From: Orbilia blumenaviensis
Lineage: Eukaryota > Ascomycota > Orbiliomycetes > Orbiliales > Orbiliaceae
Direction of reading: 5' to 3'
Assembly: GCA_036872755.1 (NCBI GenBank)
Contig: JAVHNS010000007.1
Span: 1,178,001 to 1,242,000 of the forward strand
DNA: 64,000 bases
The notes under the pieces were generated by a model. The model did not search any database and was not told the origin of the DNA. It worked only from the letters and a program-made list of their open reading frames with translations. Every line of letters starts with the position of its first letter. Position 1 is the first letter of the stretch. Of the stretch, positions 1 to 13,064 are shown in pieces. The position numbers and the translations under genes were made by a program.

Positions 1-1376
1 AGAAGAAAAAAGCTAAAGGGGCTAGAAATATCTGAAGCTCTGAAAGCTCACCCGCGCCACATACGTATAAGGACAGGCCGTCCATGTGTTCACACGGCAA
101 GCTAGGATCCGATGATACCCTACCATGGCACCGAGGCGTTTTGTCCGCTTCCAGATACCCGATCCGATATCTTGCATCTTTACAACTATACTACTAGTAA
201 AAAATTATTAATGTAGGTAAAAGACCACCTAATGGCCCATCAGCGCTTGGTGAGCGGGATTCCGACTACGAGCTACCTAGTTCTGTGCTAAATTAGAGTG
301 GTTTTCCAATACCCTCATCGCACAGAAGCCTTGTGTGTCTAGCTTCCCGAAGCCGATGCCTCACGACCGAGTTAGCGTAAATCCATATTTGCTTGAACGT
401 TTCATCTGTGCATGTATACACTGGAGCGTTATAACATTATACGCTTAACTATAAAGATATAAACGTATCAACTCTGGTTACGAGACTGTGTATCAATAAT
501 AGTATAGTATTGAACAATAGTGTAACAATGCCCCTCTGTCCCCCGTGTCCATAAAAAGAGGGAAAGAAAGAAAGAAAAGAAAAGAAAGTTTGGTTCTCAC
601 CAAATCTAGAGAGGCAGTGATGGAGAATAGGACAAGAAAACCAAAAGGCCGCTCTGCTGATTAAATTACACATAACAAAGGGAACAACGAGTGAGAAAGA
701 AGAGCAAAGTGGCAGTAGAATAGTTGTAAGTATTTAGTGTCAGCACCTGGAATTACAAGTCCCACATACTGGTGAGGAAGCTATAGCGTTTGAATACAAA
801 GGGTGAGGAGGCATCAACCAGCACTAAGAAAAAGGAAAAAAAAAAATCAAAAAAAGGTATTCCAACTCCTTTAATAATGTTAACAATGAACCTGTGAAAG
901 AGCAGAGATAAAGCAAAGCAATTTAATGTAGTACACAATCAAGCACAGAGCTCGCGGCTTTGTTGAAGGGGTGTGGATAAGCACCGATTTTGTCGATACT
1001 TGCGGAAGTTCGAAGCGGTCAGGAGTATGGACAAGCGCGTGAGCCCCAAGAAGGTAAAAAGGTCTGTCGGAATTGAGAGCAAGAGAGTTGTCGGAGTTGT
1101 AGAGGGGAAGAAAGAGGGGAGCGGGGTCTTTCTTCTTTTCGCATGATTACAATGATGCATTTCAAATCGTAAAGCCGTGCCAAATAGGAAACCGAAAGAT
1201 GAAACAACGACAACAAAACGAGGCAAAGTAAAAAAGATAGAAAAGCGGTAACCAAAGCAAAAAAAATATATATCAGGATCGTGAGCATCTTAACGTCGGC
1301 GTGAACGGCCCGTTGTGGAAACTTGCAGGTAACGACCAGACTGGCAGCGGGGACACATTTGCACAGAACATGGCAT
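1..1376. other. Intergenic, downstream of the kinase gene
   Basis: No gene can be supported here. The stretch holds the 3' flank of the minus-strand kinase gene, with purine-rich patches around 555-590 and 825-860. Short open frames on the minus strand have biased, Phe/Ser-rich composition of the kind expected from such patches and show no domain or splice logic. Confidence 0.6.
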
Positions 1377-3471
1377 CTAACCTATGATCTGGCGGGCACC
1401 CTCCCGTCCCAACACGCCGCGCTCCTGAGGTTTGGGACTAGCACCTCTGCCTTTCCTCTTCGACAGAAAGCCAAGCATACCAGATGGTTTCTTATCTTTG
1501 CTCATCGAAGATTGTACTGCTTCTTGGTTGTTGATGTTGCTCCATGATCCCGTCTGGTTAAGGACTACTTGGACGCCACCCGTTGACGACTGCATCCTGC
1601 CGTTGCTTGGGACAGGGTGCCCGGGCAACGGCGGTACAGGCGGTACAGAATTCGGGGTCGTATGCGACCTGTGCAAATCGTGCATTGAATTGCTGGTCGG
1701 TGGCCGACTTAACTCGTCCTTCGCATTCACAGTCGTTGGTATCGGTGGCGAGCCGCTTGGAGACGGTGAAACGACTCTTGACTTATCGTTCTGACAGTTT
1801 TCACCAGATGTCGCCGTTCCGATTGCAACCGGGCGAGGTTGGTCTTCGGAGGCTGGTTTTACCCAATCAGGAACAGGACCGACCGATTTCGTGACCGGGT
1901 CTACTGTTCCAGGATATCTTCTGAACAGGTTAGCATTAGAGATAATCTTAAACCTATTGGATTTGGAGAGCAATTCTTACTTATCATATTGTGCCAAAGT
2001 ATAGTCAAAGGGCTCAAACAGGGTTTCTATCATCCGATGGAGCTCCTCAGTCCGAACTTCCTGGGGCGTAGCATCTTCCTTCAACTGCTCCCGAGGTTTC
2101 TGTCGTCTCGCTCTGGCTTCTAACGGCGCTTCCTCCAATAGTAGTTCCTCCAAATCATAGGTCGCATCAAAATTGGTCTTGTCGCGGGAGGGAACGAAAA
2201 CTGGTTCAATTTCTTTCCGCATTAATGCATCGAAGTCGATCTTCTCGAAGAAGGGGTGGTTCTGGAATGTTTCAAAACCAGCGGCTCCAAGTCTGTATTT
2301 CGGATCAGGGTCGAGAAGTGCGCGGATGGCGCTCATGCACTGTGTCGAAACCGGTGGGTTGGTGACTGGGTAGTGAGGACTTGCTCGCATGATCTCTTTG
2401 GCTAGTTCTTCATGGGAATCGGATATAAACGGCCGCTGCATATACATTAGCACGGAGCATCGCACATAAGTCGATCGTGAAACCTACTTTGCCGTATATA
2501 CACTCATAGAAGACCACGCCCAACGACCACCAATCCACGGCTGTTCCGTATCCCTTTCCAGCATAGACCTCAGGGGCTAGATACGCTAGTGTTCCCGACT
2601 TGCTTGTCAGGGGCCTGTCCGGGTGGATATCAGAAGCAACATTCTGTTGATCACAATTAGCGAATGTACCTATAGCTAATGCAACTAGTAATAAGGTACT
2701 TACGAAGTCGGCAAGATGCACGTGTCCCTCTGAGTCGAGTAAAATGTTATCGGGCTTGACGTCTCTGTGAACGATCATCCTTTTGTGCGTATAAACCAAT
2801 GCACAGGCAATCTCGGCCATCCAGAATCGTACGGCATCTTCAGTAAAAGATTTCCGATTTATGTGGAATCTTAGGTCGCCTCCATTCATCAAATCGACAA
2901 CAATGTACCTAATCCACTTTTGTCAGTGGGTTTTTAAACAAACTCCCAGAAAATACGTCCCACATACAGGTATTCAACATCTTGGAAGCTGTATCGTAAA
3001 TTGCAGATAAAGGGATGGTTCAGGTGTTCCAGCATTCTCCTTTCACGTATTATGTTCCGGACACTTTCTGACCTTACGACTGTAATTCCAACTATTAGCA
3101 TCACCTTGCATGACTGCATTACAACACGGATATCTATGACTCTTACCCTCATCTTTTCTTATGTACTTTAAGGCGAAGTGCGCATTTGTGTCCTTCCGTT
3201 CAACGATTCGGACCTTGCCGAAAGCTCCTTTACCAACAACCCGAAGCAGCCTGAAGTGGTTCAGGTTTACTATAATACAAACATAGGATTAGCAATTGTG
3301 CTTCTTCGTCACTCGCCATCGTGACGAGAACTGGGACAAGGGTGGTTTGGGGATGAAGTTTCCGAGCAGAAGGGGAGAAGAAAGTGAAAAAAAGGCCAAC
3401 GGCTAAAATGACAGGCAAAAAGACATACCTTCATCCGTGAATACCACGGGTTTACCGTTATTGTTACCCAT
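1377..3471 (-). CDS. STK32/YANK-family serine/threonine protein kinase
   Basis: Seven exons, complement of 3471-3429, 3269-3147, 3079-2968, 2908-2704, 2643-2488, 2435-1981 and 1920-1377, join in phase into 545 aa. The glycine loop GKGAFGKV is at residues 27-34, the catalytic Lys at 49, HRDVKPDN at 140-147, and DFN replaces DFG at 160-162. An APE motif (LAPEVY) follows, then an AGC-type C-terminal extension. DFN is also found in animal STK32 (YANK) kinases, as is the N-terminus MGNNNGKPVVF, whose Gly2 could be myristoylated and so direct the kinase to membranes. The last exon adds a Ser/Pro-rich, low-complexity tail of about 180 aa without a recognised domain. A TAA sits directly at the 3' end of exon 6; the donor AA|GTAAGA removes it, with a GCTAAC branch site and TTCAG acceptor, so an unspliced reading would end early. 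Family assignment is strong; substrates are not predictable. Confidence 0.9.
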
Positions 3472-3670
3472 TTCTACGACGCCAGAATAGCAGAACTGTT
3501 GGCCAGTTTATCTTATCAATTGGAGCTGTAGAGCCGATCAGGTCGAGACAGCGGTAAGAAGGGCGGTGTGCTTCCCAGAGCCAGGTTTTGGAGAGAAGAC
3601 TGTTTGCTGCCCAAGAAGTTTGAGAGTTGACAGCCGAAACGACGAAGATACAGCCGCTTCAGATGAGGCC

Positions 3671-3671
<1 letters not shown>

Positions 3672-3705
<34 letters not shown>
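3672..3705. repeat. Poly-A tract, 34 nt
   Basis: An uninterrupted run of 34 A lies about 200 bp upstream of the kinase start codon, which reads as poly-T on the kinase strand. Such tracts occur in fungal promoters as nucleosome-excluding elements, or can be 3' remnants of retroposed RNA. No target-site duplication is evident. Confidence 0.9.
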
Positions 3706-3709
<4 letters not shown>

Positions 3710-4213
3710 AATGTTTCGAAAGGTAAAGGAAAGGCTCGGGGCCTGTTTACGAGGAGAGTATCGGAATGGGCAGAAATTTTGTCGTGTATGTTGATGCGAG
3801 CGATGTCCGATGGTGGCGATTCAGAGAGGAATAGGGCCGACGTCCGCTGGTGTTCCCTGAATCACGGGTGATGGGATGTCGCTTCAAAGCTTTAAAAGCA
3901 TGAAAAAGAACACAACAAAAACCAAATGTTAGAATCTGCCAGGCTGTGGGATGACCAGAACGGGGGAAGGAATGAAGAAGTCTTCGTGGTTGATTTCGGA
4001 AGAGGGTTTTCGGGTGATGATGATTTTTTGGGTCGTGGTGAGGAAGAAGGTTTTCGCCGGATAACAACGCCGAACTTGTACTCGACGGGTGAGCCAGAGC
4101 CAGAACGAGTGCGAGGCGGTGATGCTGAATATATTAAGCCCGACGCAGGAAATTCGTCAGAGCTGCAGCGGACAGACCAGGCAGGATATTAATGGGGCCC
4201 CGATGATGGATTG

Positions 4214-4233
4214 GATTGATTGATTGATTGATT
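4214..4233. repeat. Tetranucleotide microsatellite (GATT)5
   Basis: Five perfect tandem GATT units in intergenic DNA. Confidence 0.85.
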
Positions 4234-7200
4234 CAAGGAGTAAAACGTCGAATTGGTCGAACAATGCAGCCAGCAAGCAGCAGCCCTGCAATAGTTGAAC
4301 TAGCTTGGGTCCTCTAATCCCGGTGTTGTTTCTCCAACCACATTTAATAATATTCTTTAATGAGAACCTGATCAGACCTTATACGATAATGTTCCCAACA
4401 GGGCAAAGGAACGAGAAAAAAATCCGAGGGGAAAGACGAAGGGACAGGCTAGGATATGGAGCCGAAGCTGAAGTTATTTCCCTCCGGTTGGCACCTTTAG
4501 TGCATGCGGCCGACCGTCCTTTTATGAGCGGGACCTGGTTGACCTGGGGTGCTTCGAGAAGTTTACTCGAAATAGAAGCAGGAATGTCGACGAGAATGTC
4601 AGTCAGTCCTGCTTGGGATAAGTACGACAGGTGCGTGCAAGTACGACTTCTGGCTTGAATCAGTCGCTGGTTTTGTATGACCCGATGCTAATGCCTTTTG
4701 ATGAGGGGACGCAGACTGTGACAGTCCCCTGCTCGCTGCCACCAATGAACACCTCCTTGCTGTCCTCCCAGGCCTTCTTTGGGCAGATCCTGACTTGCTG
4801 CTGCCACTTGCCACGTTTTTTTCCTGTCCCTGTGTCCCTTGCGAATGTGTGGAAGGGACCGGCGATTGGGAACTATTGTTTGCTGCAGCTCCAAATTCTG
4901 ACTCGGGCTTGTCAGCCGGCTGGTCTGTTGCAACGTTGGTTGTGCGAATGACGCGAAGGATTGAGGGATGGAGGGAAGAATCCCGAAAATGGTGATGCTG
5001 GGGATTAGGCTTATGAAAGGCCAATTCGGAATCAGGGTGAATTAATGACTGTCTGAATGACCGATTCCAAGCCAAATAGACGAGAAAATCTCCAGGCAAT
5101 TAAGGCTCCTCTTGAGGGGCTTGGGTGGGCTTGACCTTGACCCTCCGCCTGCAGCTGCTTTGTTCTTAGCTCTGCGGGGGGCCAAACCGAATTGCAGTCG
5201 AGAGCCCCACAACCAATTCGATTCAAATGTATGGTGATGGACGAGATACCGGACTGGGCCATCTGGTGGAGATGGCACTAGCACAGCTTTGGCAGCGCCG
5301 CAAGTGGGAAAGGTGTCGACTAGACGACTACTAAGCACTCAGCTAACTGCTGTCTTCGGTTGTCGATATAGGAGAAGGGGCCAACTATCGTCACAAAAAT
5401 GAAACGACTGAAGCCTAGTCGATAAAGAAACATATATATTATAACACCGCGATGTTATATATTGACAGGACGGGATAAGAAAAATCTTTCGGCGTGGGCC
5501 TCTCGCGTATCAAAAATAGAACCTCGCTTTGAAGCTGAGTGTGAACGGGTGTCTGCAACTGATCTGTGATGCCGTTAGAATTCGGAGACCCTCATGCGCA
5601 CATGGCACCCCAGCAAGCGATGAAGCTACCATGACAAGATTGCCTATTAACCTGTTCAGTAATAAAACTTCGGCTTGAAGCCACCAGTTTCGGATCCCCC
5701 ATCGATGATGAAAGAGTCGTCACAATAATCCAATCTCTGCGCATTGTCTCTCAAAAACCCGACACGTGAACTAGGAGACCAAAATTTACAGTGCCCAATG
5801 TCCCCTCAAAGATAACTTTGTCGAGCTATCTCTCCGATATCCCCACAGCATAACTGGCTTGCGAGTGAGAGGGTGTCCAAGTATCCGAGCACGTTCCCAG
5901 GGTTCTGGAGCCAAAGGTCCCGCTGAACCCACAAACGAGCTCATTCACATTACGTCCAAGACCTACGCACAAGCGTCAACAAAAATTCTCGCAGACGGCA
6001 TGGTCGAGCGCAAAGCTTCAGGCTCATTTTGTGAGTAAAATTTAGACCGAAGATCCCAGCCGTGTTCTGGCATCTCATAAAACTGGTCTAGATTCAATTA
6101 CCGGGTTTCCCTGAGTCGGAAGGGTCGAACGGGAGCCCTAAAAAACACACTTCTTCGGCACAGGACGAACTAACGCTTTGGTCTCAAGATATCCGAACCA
6201 TAAAGTATCTCTAGGGCAACCAGGATCCGACGAAAACCAGTGAATCCACATTTTGATCGTGCAGAAGACTAGATTGCAGATTGCCTTAGTGCATATATGC
6301 GCATAATGTAGGATGCATGTTACACAGGCACCTTTTTGAAGTTGAATGAACCAATTACACGATTTCCTTCCAGTCAAAATGTTTGCCCTCTATGGTGTTG
6401 CAGTTGACGAACGCCTCTCAGTCTCGCCTGTGGCCGATTCGGGGCCATGACCGCTCAAGACATCCCCGATACCTAACGCCGTCAGAAATGGGGTGCGCCA
6501 ATGATATACACTAGCCTGTCATTTCTCCTACAAGCCCTAAACTATACGTATTAAGATATCGGACTAATTTCCAGCGCAGCACTAGGCCTAATTAATAGCG
6601 AAATATTTTATAGTAGCATCTTTATCAGAGTTTCGATGGTATTTACCGTTTTGCCATCGAAATGAGCTTGTAAATTGGCAGTATTTGGGGGCGTCTCCTT
6701 TCTGCTTGGCCAGTCTTCGCAATGGTGCGCCTCTGATACCGGCCAGTTTTTCAGTTCACTGGATGATTCAATTCAATATGCTGGGGACAACCAAAGCAAC
6801 ATATCCAGAGATTCCGAAATTCTGAGGCATGAAATAAATATCTCTCATCAGATCCGCAAGAAGCTATTTTATGTATAAAGCTTTAGAATCAGCAATTAAT
6901 ATACTGCTTACGGGTTGTTTCTGCCGTGTCTGCAGTTACATGCAGCTTTTCCATTCCTTAGGCTTCTTCAAATAAAATAAAAAAATAAAATAAAAAACGC
7001 CACCACATGGAAAATCGCATGCACACTACAGCTAACACGAGGCCTGCTGATCGAAAAGCGTGTTTTCCACGTGCGCCCAGCCGCCATGGTGAGGAACTTT
7101 CCTTCCTGCAGATTCCCCTTCTAAGTGGGCCAATGACAGGGGCCAGCAGAATTACATGATGCTAGCCAAGATTTATGAAACGCGGATTGAGACCCCCCTG

Positions 7201-10200
7201 GCCACAGCAAACCCAGCATTCTCTCGACGTCGGCTGGGCACAGCTGATTAGCCGTGATGCAGGTAACCTACGAAAAGCTGTAGCTTCACTTCCTGTCTCG
7301 GGGAATACACGGGCAGTCTAGATATCAGCATAGTCCATAATGGCTATTGCCTCTCTCTCCAAGCTTACCCAATGGGAAATTACTTGAAACGGGATTGGAA
7401 GAGATAATATATATTCGTAGATTGACAAACCATACCCAACCAATCCTTCGGAATGTTTGTCCGTCCTGCAGCTGCAAACGGCACTGTCTCGGGATAGTCA
7501 ACGTGGCCATGTGGCCAGCTGCAGTGCATCGACCATCCCGTCCTGAATCCTGTTGAAGGCCTTTAGGGCCTTAGAAGGACGGTGGAATATCGTTCGAACA
7601 TTCGACAGGTGGGAAGATGCGGTTCGCTGCGGCACTGCACTCGATCGCGAGTCATTTCAATGGTCTGTTTGCCTTTATGCAATCGCAAACACGAACGAAT
7701 CATTCGATCTCGTTTAGGCGGGCAAACGCTTTTAGTTCTCGAAGCTTACCCTCGATGTTCGAGATTCAATTGGTGGTTCAAGCAAAAATATCGCATAGTC
7801 GGGTTTTCCGTAACTTCGTGGCGTGGCGCTTGATTGCTTCGGTCCATGGAACCAATCCGATCATGCCTTTCTGAAGCTTCCGGCGTCTGCAAGATCAGAC
7901 TTACGTTTATAGTCCGTGTAACTATGCCTATATTTCCAACATCAAGGGCAATGCTGCCGTTTCGGTGCATATGCAAACACGAGATTCCTATACCATTCCC
8001 AAACCTTTAAACTTTAATATAATATTACCATGATCCCAATATGTTACCTACTTTCCAACATCCTCTTTCGAAATCCTTTGAATATATGACTTTCTCTGTC
8101 ATCTTGTTGACGGCTATTGGCCAGTTATCCCTCGGTAGATACCGAATTAATTGGTCCCGGACCTCTGGATTCTCCAACACGGCATTGACCTGCAAATGCA
8201 ACAAACGTTTCAAATTAATAGCCTCGTTTCCAAAGCTGCAGATATGGGATCGCTTTATTTACTGGCGTGGAGATATATTTAACATGGATTACGAATTCCC
8301 TTTTCGGTCGCTATACTCCGGAGTATATACCAAACCTGATGTTGAAATAGGGGGGTATGAGGATTCTTTGACAGGTCGTGGCTAAAGGGGCAATTTTAAA
8401 TGCAAATAAGCTTAAACTCAAACGCCGGATACCAAAGAAATTAACTGAACAGGCGGTGCAACAACCCCATCAATTACGCATGTTTACAATTTTGATCGCC
8501 CGTTTCGGTATCACTATGTCCCTTCTAGGATCTTAGGCACAAGCCGATATAATTCAGCCCAGGAAACCCGCCCCTCAAGTCCGAGCGAGTTTTAAATGCA
8601 CTGTCGACATTTAGATAGTCGGATTTGCGACGGCTTCAGAATTAAGCCGCAGATTCAACTGGCCGGTAGCCTGAGCAGCCTAAGAATAGCTCAAAGCTAG
8701 AGCAGCTAACACATGTTTTGAGTTGGCATTTTCCAGGCCAGAATCTAGACCGGTTCCAGCTCAGGCACTTTAAAATTGTAGCTCGCAATGACACAAAAGA
8801 GCTGGGAGAACATTTGGACGAAAATGTAGGCATCTAAACCCCAGGTCTCTCAAAGGTTTCACCTATCACGATCAGTTTTCTCTGTTCCCTCATGGTCAAC
8901 CCGCATGAATCTAGTCCTCCCACTTTGAACCCGCATGCATTAGTGCATTCCTCCTACCCCCACTTGCATTCTGAAGGAAACACTCTCTGTAGATCCGTTC
9001 CTACTTTTGCATATTTCACGGGAGAGCTAAGAGTACTCCCCTGGTCACTTGCAAGTACATGTTTGACGTATATTAAAAAAAATAAAGAGTTTTGTGTACC
9101 CATGACCAGGCCTGCACGACCGTCTTTGATGGTATATCTACGCGGGTTGCGCCTTTTCTATCTCCTGGGCTCTTGTACGTAAGCCTAAACATTTCGCAAT
9201 CTTTTGGGTAGCATGACGGGTTTAATTGGTTATATTGGCTTAAGCAGACCTCGTATTCAACTTCCGTATGGATCATGAAGTGTTCTTGTCGGTACCGACC
9301 GTGTGGTAGGACTAGGGATGTATGTCTTGGTTGTTAGATTACGCTGTCTCTATGCCTTTTATTGCAATCTAGCTGAAAATGTTCGCAGCTACAGGTTGCG
9401 GACGAGCCAAGAAATGTAGTCCCAAGTCCACATGATAATTTTTGCACGCGGGTCTACATTTAGGCACTATATGGTCTCTCACAAGTAGGGAATTCGGGCT
9501 ATGCCGATACAATACACTTTACGATTTGTGGAAGATGGATTCCGAGACCAAGCTGTGCCACTATCACACAGAGGTTTACCCCGCATGTTCCAATAGTGAT
9601 AGGCGTATATACCGACATATCGGTACCTGTCCCGTGGCATGCTGCCAACCAATGCTTCGGAACACATTAAGACCCGCCGAGATACGTCGGTACAAAAAGC
9701 AGAATTGGACAACGGACGCGAACACCATAGACCCCGGCTGTATGTAGTTAGGATATCCTTGGACTGTTTAGCCTCGAATCCAGGCGGACATGAATTATTG
9801 GACTACTGAGGTTTTAATAACTGGGTCTTTAGCTTTTAGATTTTGGTGCATCGCGGATATGGTGGCAGCTCGGGGGCAATTGCAATTGGAACCGCGGGGC
9901 CGTTCAATGCCAGCTCCGAATGTACGTCTATATCACGATGGTACTATACCGGGATTTAAAACAGGTACCCTGAACAGAATGTCGGGTAGAAACATATAAA
10001 GGTATCGTTGCATAGTACAACGTAGAACATTTATATCTGAACCTGACTAGCAACATGACCTTGCCCGTGGTTTCGAAAGCACGGGTATTCGACCAATTAT
10101 TGTAGTATAATTCCTTCGGCCTTTGGGATTATGACCACGTGTCCGAGTATTTAAATTTTACCGTCCCCTCCAAAAAAAACCATGCATTCTATGGTTACAA

Positions 10201-10694
10201 TCGATAGTATAACTGTGACGAACATGCATACGAGTGCAGGTTCTGATACATCGTGCTCCTCACGTACGGTATCGAAATCCATTGGAGCTGACAAGTTTAT
10301 TTCGTAATACGATAGCACTATCAGCAAATGGCTCAATTACCTATGATGGTGACCATTTGAGTGGTTTGTGAGACGAATATCGTTGTGGGTGTTACACTTA
10401 TAAACTTACGGCAAAGTACATATGGAGCTATTAGAAGTGGTTGAAGAGCCTAAGGGTAGGTCTGACAAACAGGTCATTGATGCTATCAATACTACTAGAA
10501 AGAGTTTTTCTCTTGAACGGGGTAAAGTATCTATAATCTATCATTATAACTAAAATATGCTATGCTATATATACATCGAATTTTTAAAAATGTTTAAAAC
10601 ATTAAAGACACCGCTTTCGCCAATCCAAATGAGCAAGATATCAACTAAACGAATGTGAATGTGGCACCAGCCGTTCGAGATAAATCTAGAGACT

Positions 10695-12962
10695 TTAGTG
10701 CTTAGGTCTGGGTCTATCGCCTGAGTCATCTGAGAAAGAAGGCTTGCCAGATCCCATCTGTAGAGCTGTCATCGAGTCAACCTGTGGGGTCTCAGAACTG
10801 GGCCTGACGGGTCCCAAGCTGCTTAGACTGCCAAAAGAAGGCTGCCTTTGCTGGGGTGTCATCACAACTTCAACAGTCTCCTTCTCATTGATTGGTATGC
10901 TGACGAATGGGATATATGTCAAAGCCCTTCTCCATCGGGGAAGTTTCCTGTATTGGTGGATGTAGGCTGTTTCCTTGGGGTCTTCCTTGGGGAGGTGGGT
11001 GTGAAGGTCGACTTCGCTGGCCTTTACGAATCTTGTTTGACGGCGCCAGATCAAAAAGATTGTGACAAGGACGAACCAAGCTGGAATTGGAGTAGCAGCA
11101 TTGAAAAAGGACTTTGCTGAACCGGAACCGTGGAGAGGAGCAATTGCGACGTATATTTGACCACCCAGCTATTTCATGTATGTTAGCCAACGCACAAAGT
11201 ACAACAAAGTCCTAATGGACCAAATACGAAGATAGATAAGAACTTACCAAGAACCAAAGAATACCGCTGCCAATAGCGTCCTTGGGCAAGGGCCATCTCA
11301 TAGTATACAAAAAGGGAGTCTTTTCATCAGGATTTCCCTGAACGGCAACAGCACGACGGTACATCAAGTGGGCACCGAGGATAGAAATCCAAACGATGAA
11401 GAAGACCATACCAGTGTTCGAAGCGAGCCACTCGAATGCCTCAGAGGAGAAAGCAGAGATCATGACAACGACAATTCCGCAGACGTAAGAGAATGCAATG
11501 GCGCGGGCTGGCTTTCCCTGGCGATTCTTCTGCATAAACCATCTTGGTGCATTTCCATCCTCGGCCATAACGGAGAGCATCTGACCGCAGACGTACATAC
11601 AGCAGTTGGCAACTGAGAGGACAGAAAGCATGATGTTGACGTTGAAAATATGGGAAAGTCCGGGGTAACCGTAAATCCTAAGAGCGTGGACGAATGGGGA
11701 AAGAATAACATCGGACTCCTGTAGGGCCGGGTCATCGGAGCTGAGGAGTAGGGTGATACAGAAGAGCGACGAGATGTAGAAAAGACCCATACGGAAACGG
11801 TATGTGTTCAAGGTTCTTGGGATGGAAAAACGTGGCTTGTGAACATCACCAGAGGCGACGGCACCAATCTCGACACCACCATTGGAGAAAGCAGCCAAGA
11901 TAGCGGCATTGACAAGACCTGTTATCGAATTATCATATTAGATATACATCATTACAGGCATAAGAAGGAATTTATGATATTACATACCTTTGATTCCCAT
12001 ATTGAATGCCCCAGGTGTGCGGTAGTATTGACCAAATTTGGGTGTCTCGTGGAGATCGCCCTTCTTGAAGCCGCACAACATAAAGATCGTCCAGATGATG
12101 AAAAATGTCACAGATATGACACGAAAACTACCAATGAAGAACTCTACTTCTGCGAAAATGTGTGGCGGAGAAGCGTGAATGGCGAGGATGATGGCTAAGA
12201 AAAAGAGTGCTACAACCCAGAACTGGACCTCAGGTAGCCAATACCGCACGGTATATGCAATAGCGTTGGACTCGGCTCCGAATGTGAACATGTCTACATG
12301 CGGTTGTTAGAGATTGTTTTCCTGTCTACGGATTAACTGATAGGTGAAGACTTACAAGCGCAAAAATAGATATAACCGAGAGCAAAGCCATGGGCGGGGT
12401 GGATGAACCTTGTTGCATAGCGGATAAAGCTTCCGGAGACAGGGTATCTCATAGACATTTCACACATTGTACCTATCAATATAATTAGCCTCGTCTTGGA
12501 TTAAGCTTTCGCTTTCAAAGTACTACTCGAGTTCTAAGTCGAGAACTTACAAGAAACAAAGTATAGAACAATGGTCATAAGTACGTTGTTGATGAGAAGC
12601 GAGCCGGGCCCACCGATAGCTAGCTGTCGACCAGATGTCACAAAAAGACCCATACCAATACCGGAAGTCAAGTTAAGCATTTGATGGTGTCGAAAGTTAA
12701 ATGGTTTCGCTTTTTTAGCCTGGGTTTCATTGTCGTTTTCAGTCGGTCCGGATATGCCCAGGAACGATGGTAGGCATTTTTTCCATCGAGGCGAGCCGTC
12801 TGCGGCCTCTGTCGTTCCAACCACATTCGAATGAGATGACTGAAGGTCACTGAGTGCTTCCCCTTTCGAGGACAGGTCACCCTCGCTCCGAGCCGGAAAG
12901 GTGAATGACGAAATGTCGTTGTTCGATTGGCTATTGACAGCCAAATCTTTTTCGTACGCCAT
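10695..12962 (-). CDS. Amino-acid permease (APC superfamily, YAT family)
   Basis: Five exons, complement of 12962-12551, 12472-12356, 12293-11988, 11918-11248 and 11168-10695, join in phase into 659 aa. The start chosen is the ATG at 12962. A polar N-terminal tail of about 90 residues precedes TM1, whose motif GMGLFVTSGRQLAIGGPGSL is the substrate-binding unwound helix of fungal amino-acid permeases. The next blocks, RYPVSGSFIRYATRF and HGFALGYIYFCAY, match TM2-TM3 of the family. Exon 4 carries the central helices and a NGGVEIGAVASGD block, and a hydrophilic tail of about 110 residues ends the protein. The family imports amino acids across the plasma membrane with protons. The substrate cannot be read from the sequence, although a proline- or general-type permease is possible. 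Both tails are long enough to carry regulatory phosphorylation or ubiquitylation sites. Confidence 0.9.
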
Positions 12963-13056
12963 GTTGGGCGGGGTCAAGATATCTTTTATTGAGAGTCGGA
13001 AGTAGAACGTTCCACTTGTTAGACCCTTACAAGATATCGGGAGGGGGGTGAGGGGG

Positions 13057-13064
13057 TTTATAAA
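13057..13064 (-). promoter_or_regulatory. Possible TATA box of the permease gene
   Basis: The palindrome TTTATAAA lies about 95 bp upstream of the permease start codon, a usual distance for a fungal TATA element. It rests on sequence match only. Confidence 0.35.

Larger units (their letters stand above)
3472..10694. other. 7.2 kb spacer without a recognisable gene
   Basis: No open frame in this stretch shows a domain, credible codon use or exon logic on either strand. It contains the upstream region of the kinase gene, a 34-nt poly-A tract at 3672-3705 and five GATT units at 4214-4233. The longest frame, about 166 codons on the minus strand near 4600-5100, is Ser/Gln-rich and featureless. 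I saw no transposon protein, long terminal repeat or strong AT bias of the kind left by repeat-induced point mutation, so old transposon remnants cannot be claimed from reading alone. Confidence 0.55.

Noticed and set aside
4599..5099. 166-codon Ser/Gln-rich minus-strand frame
   Set aside because: No domain, no credible codon use, and no splice connection to the kinase gene.
5339..10600. Possible transposon remnants in the large spacer
   Set aside because: No terminal repeats, transposase or reverse-transcriptase motifs were seen, and base composition does not suggest RIP; a genome-wide repeat search would be needed.
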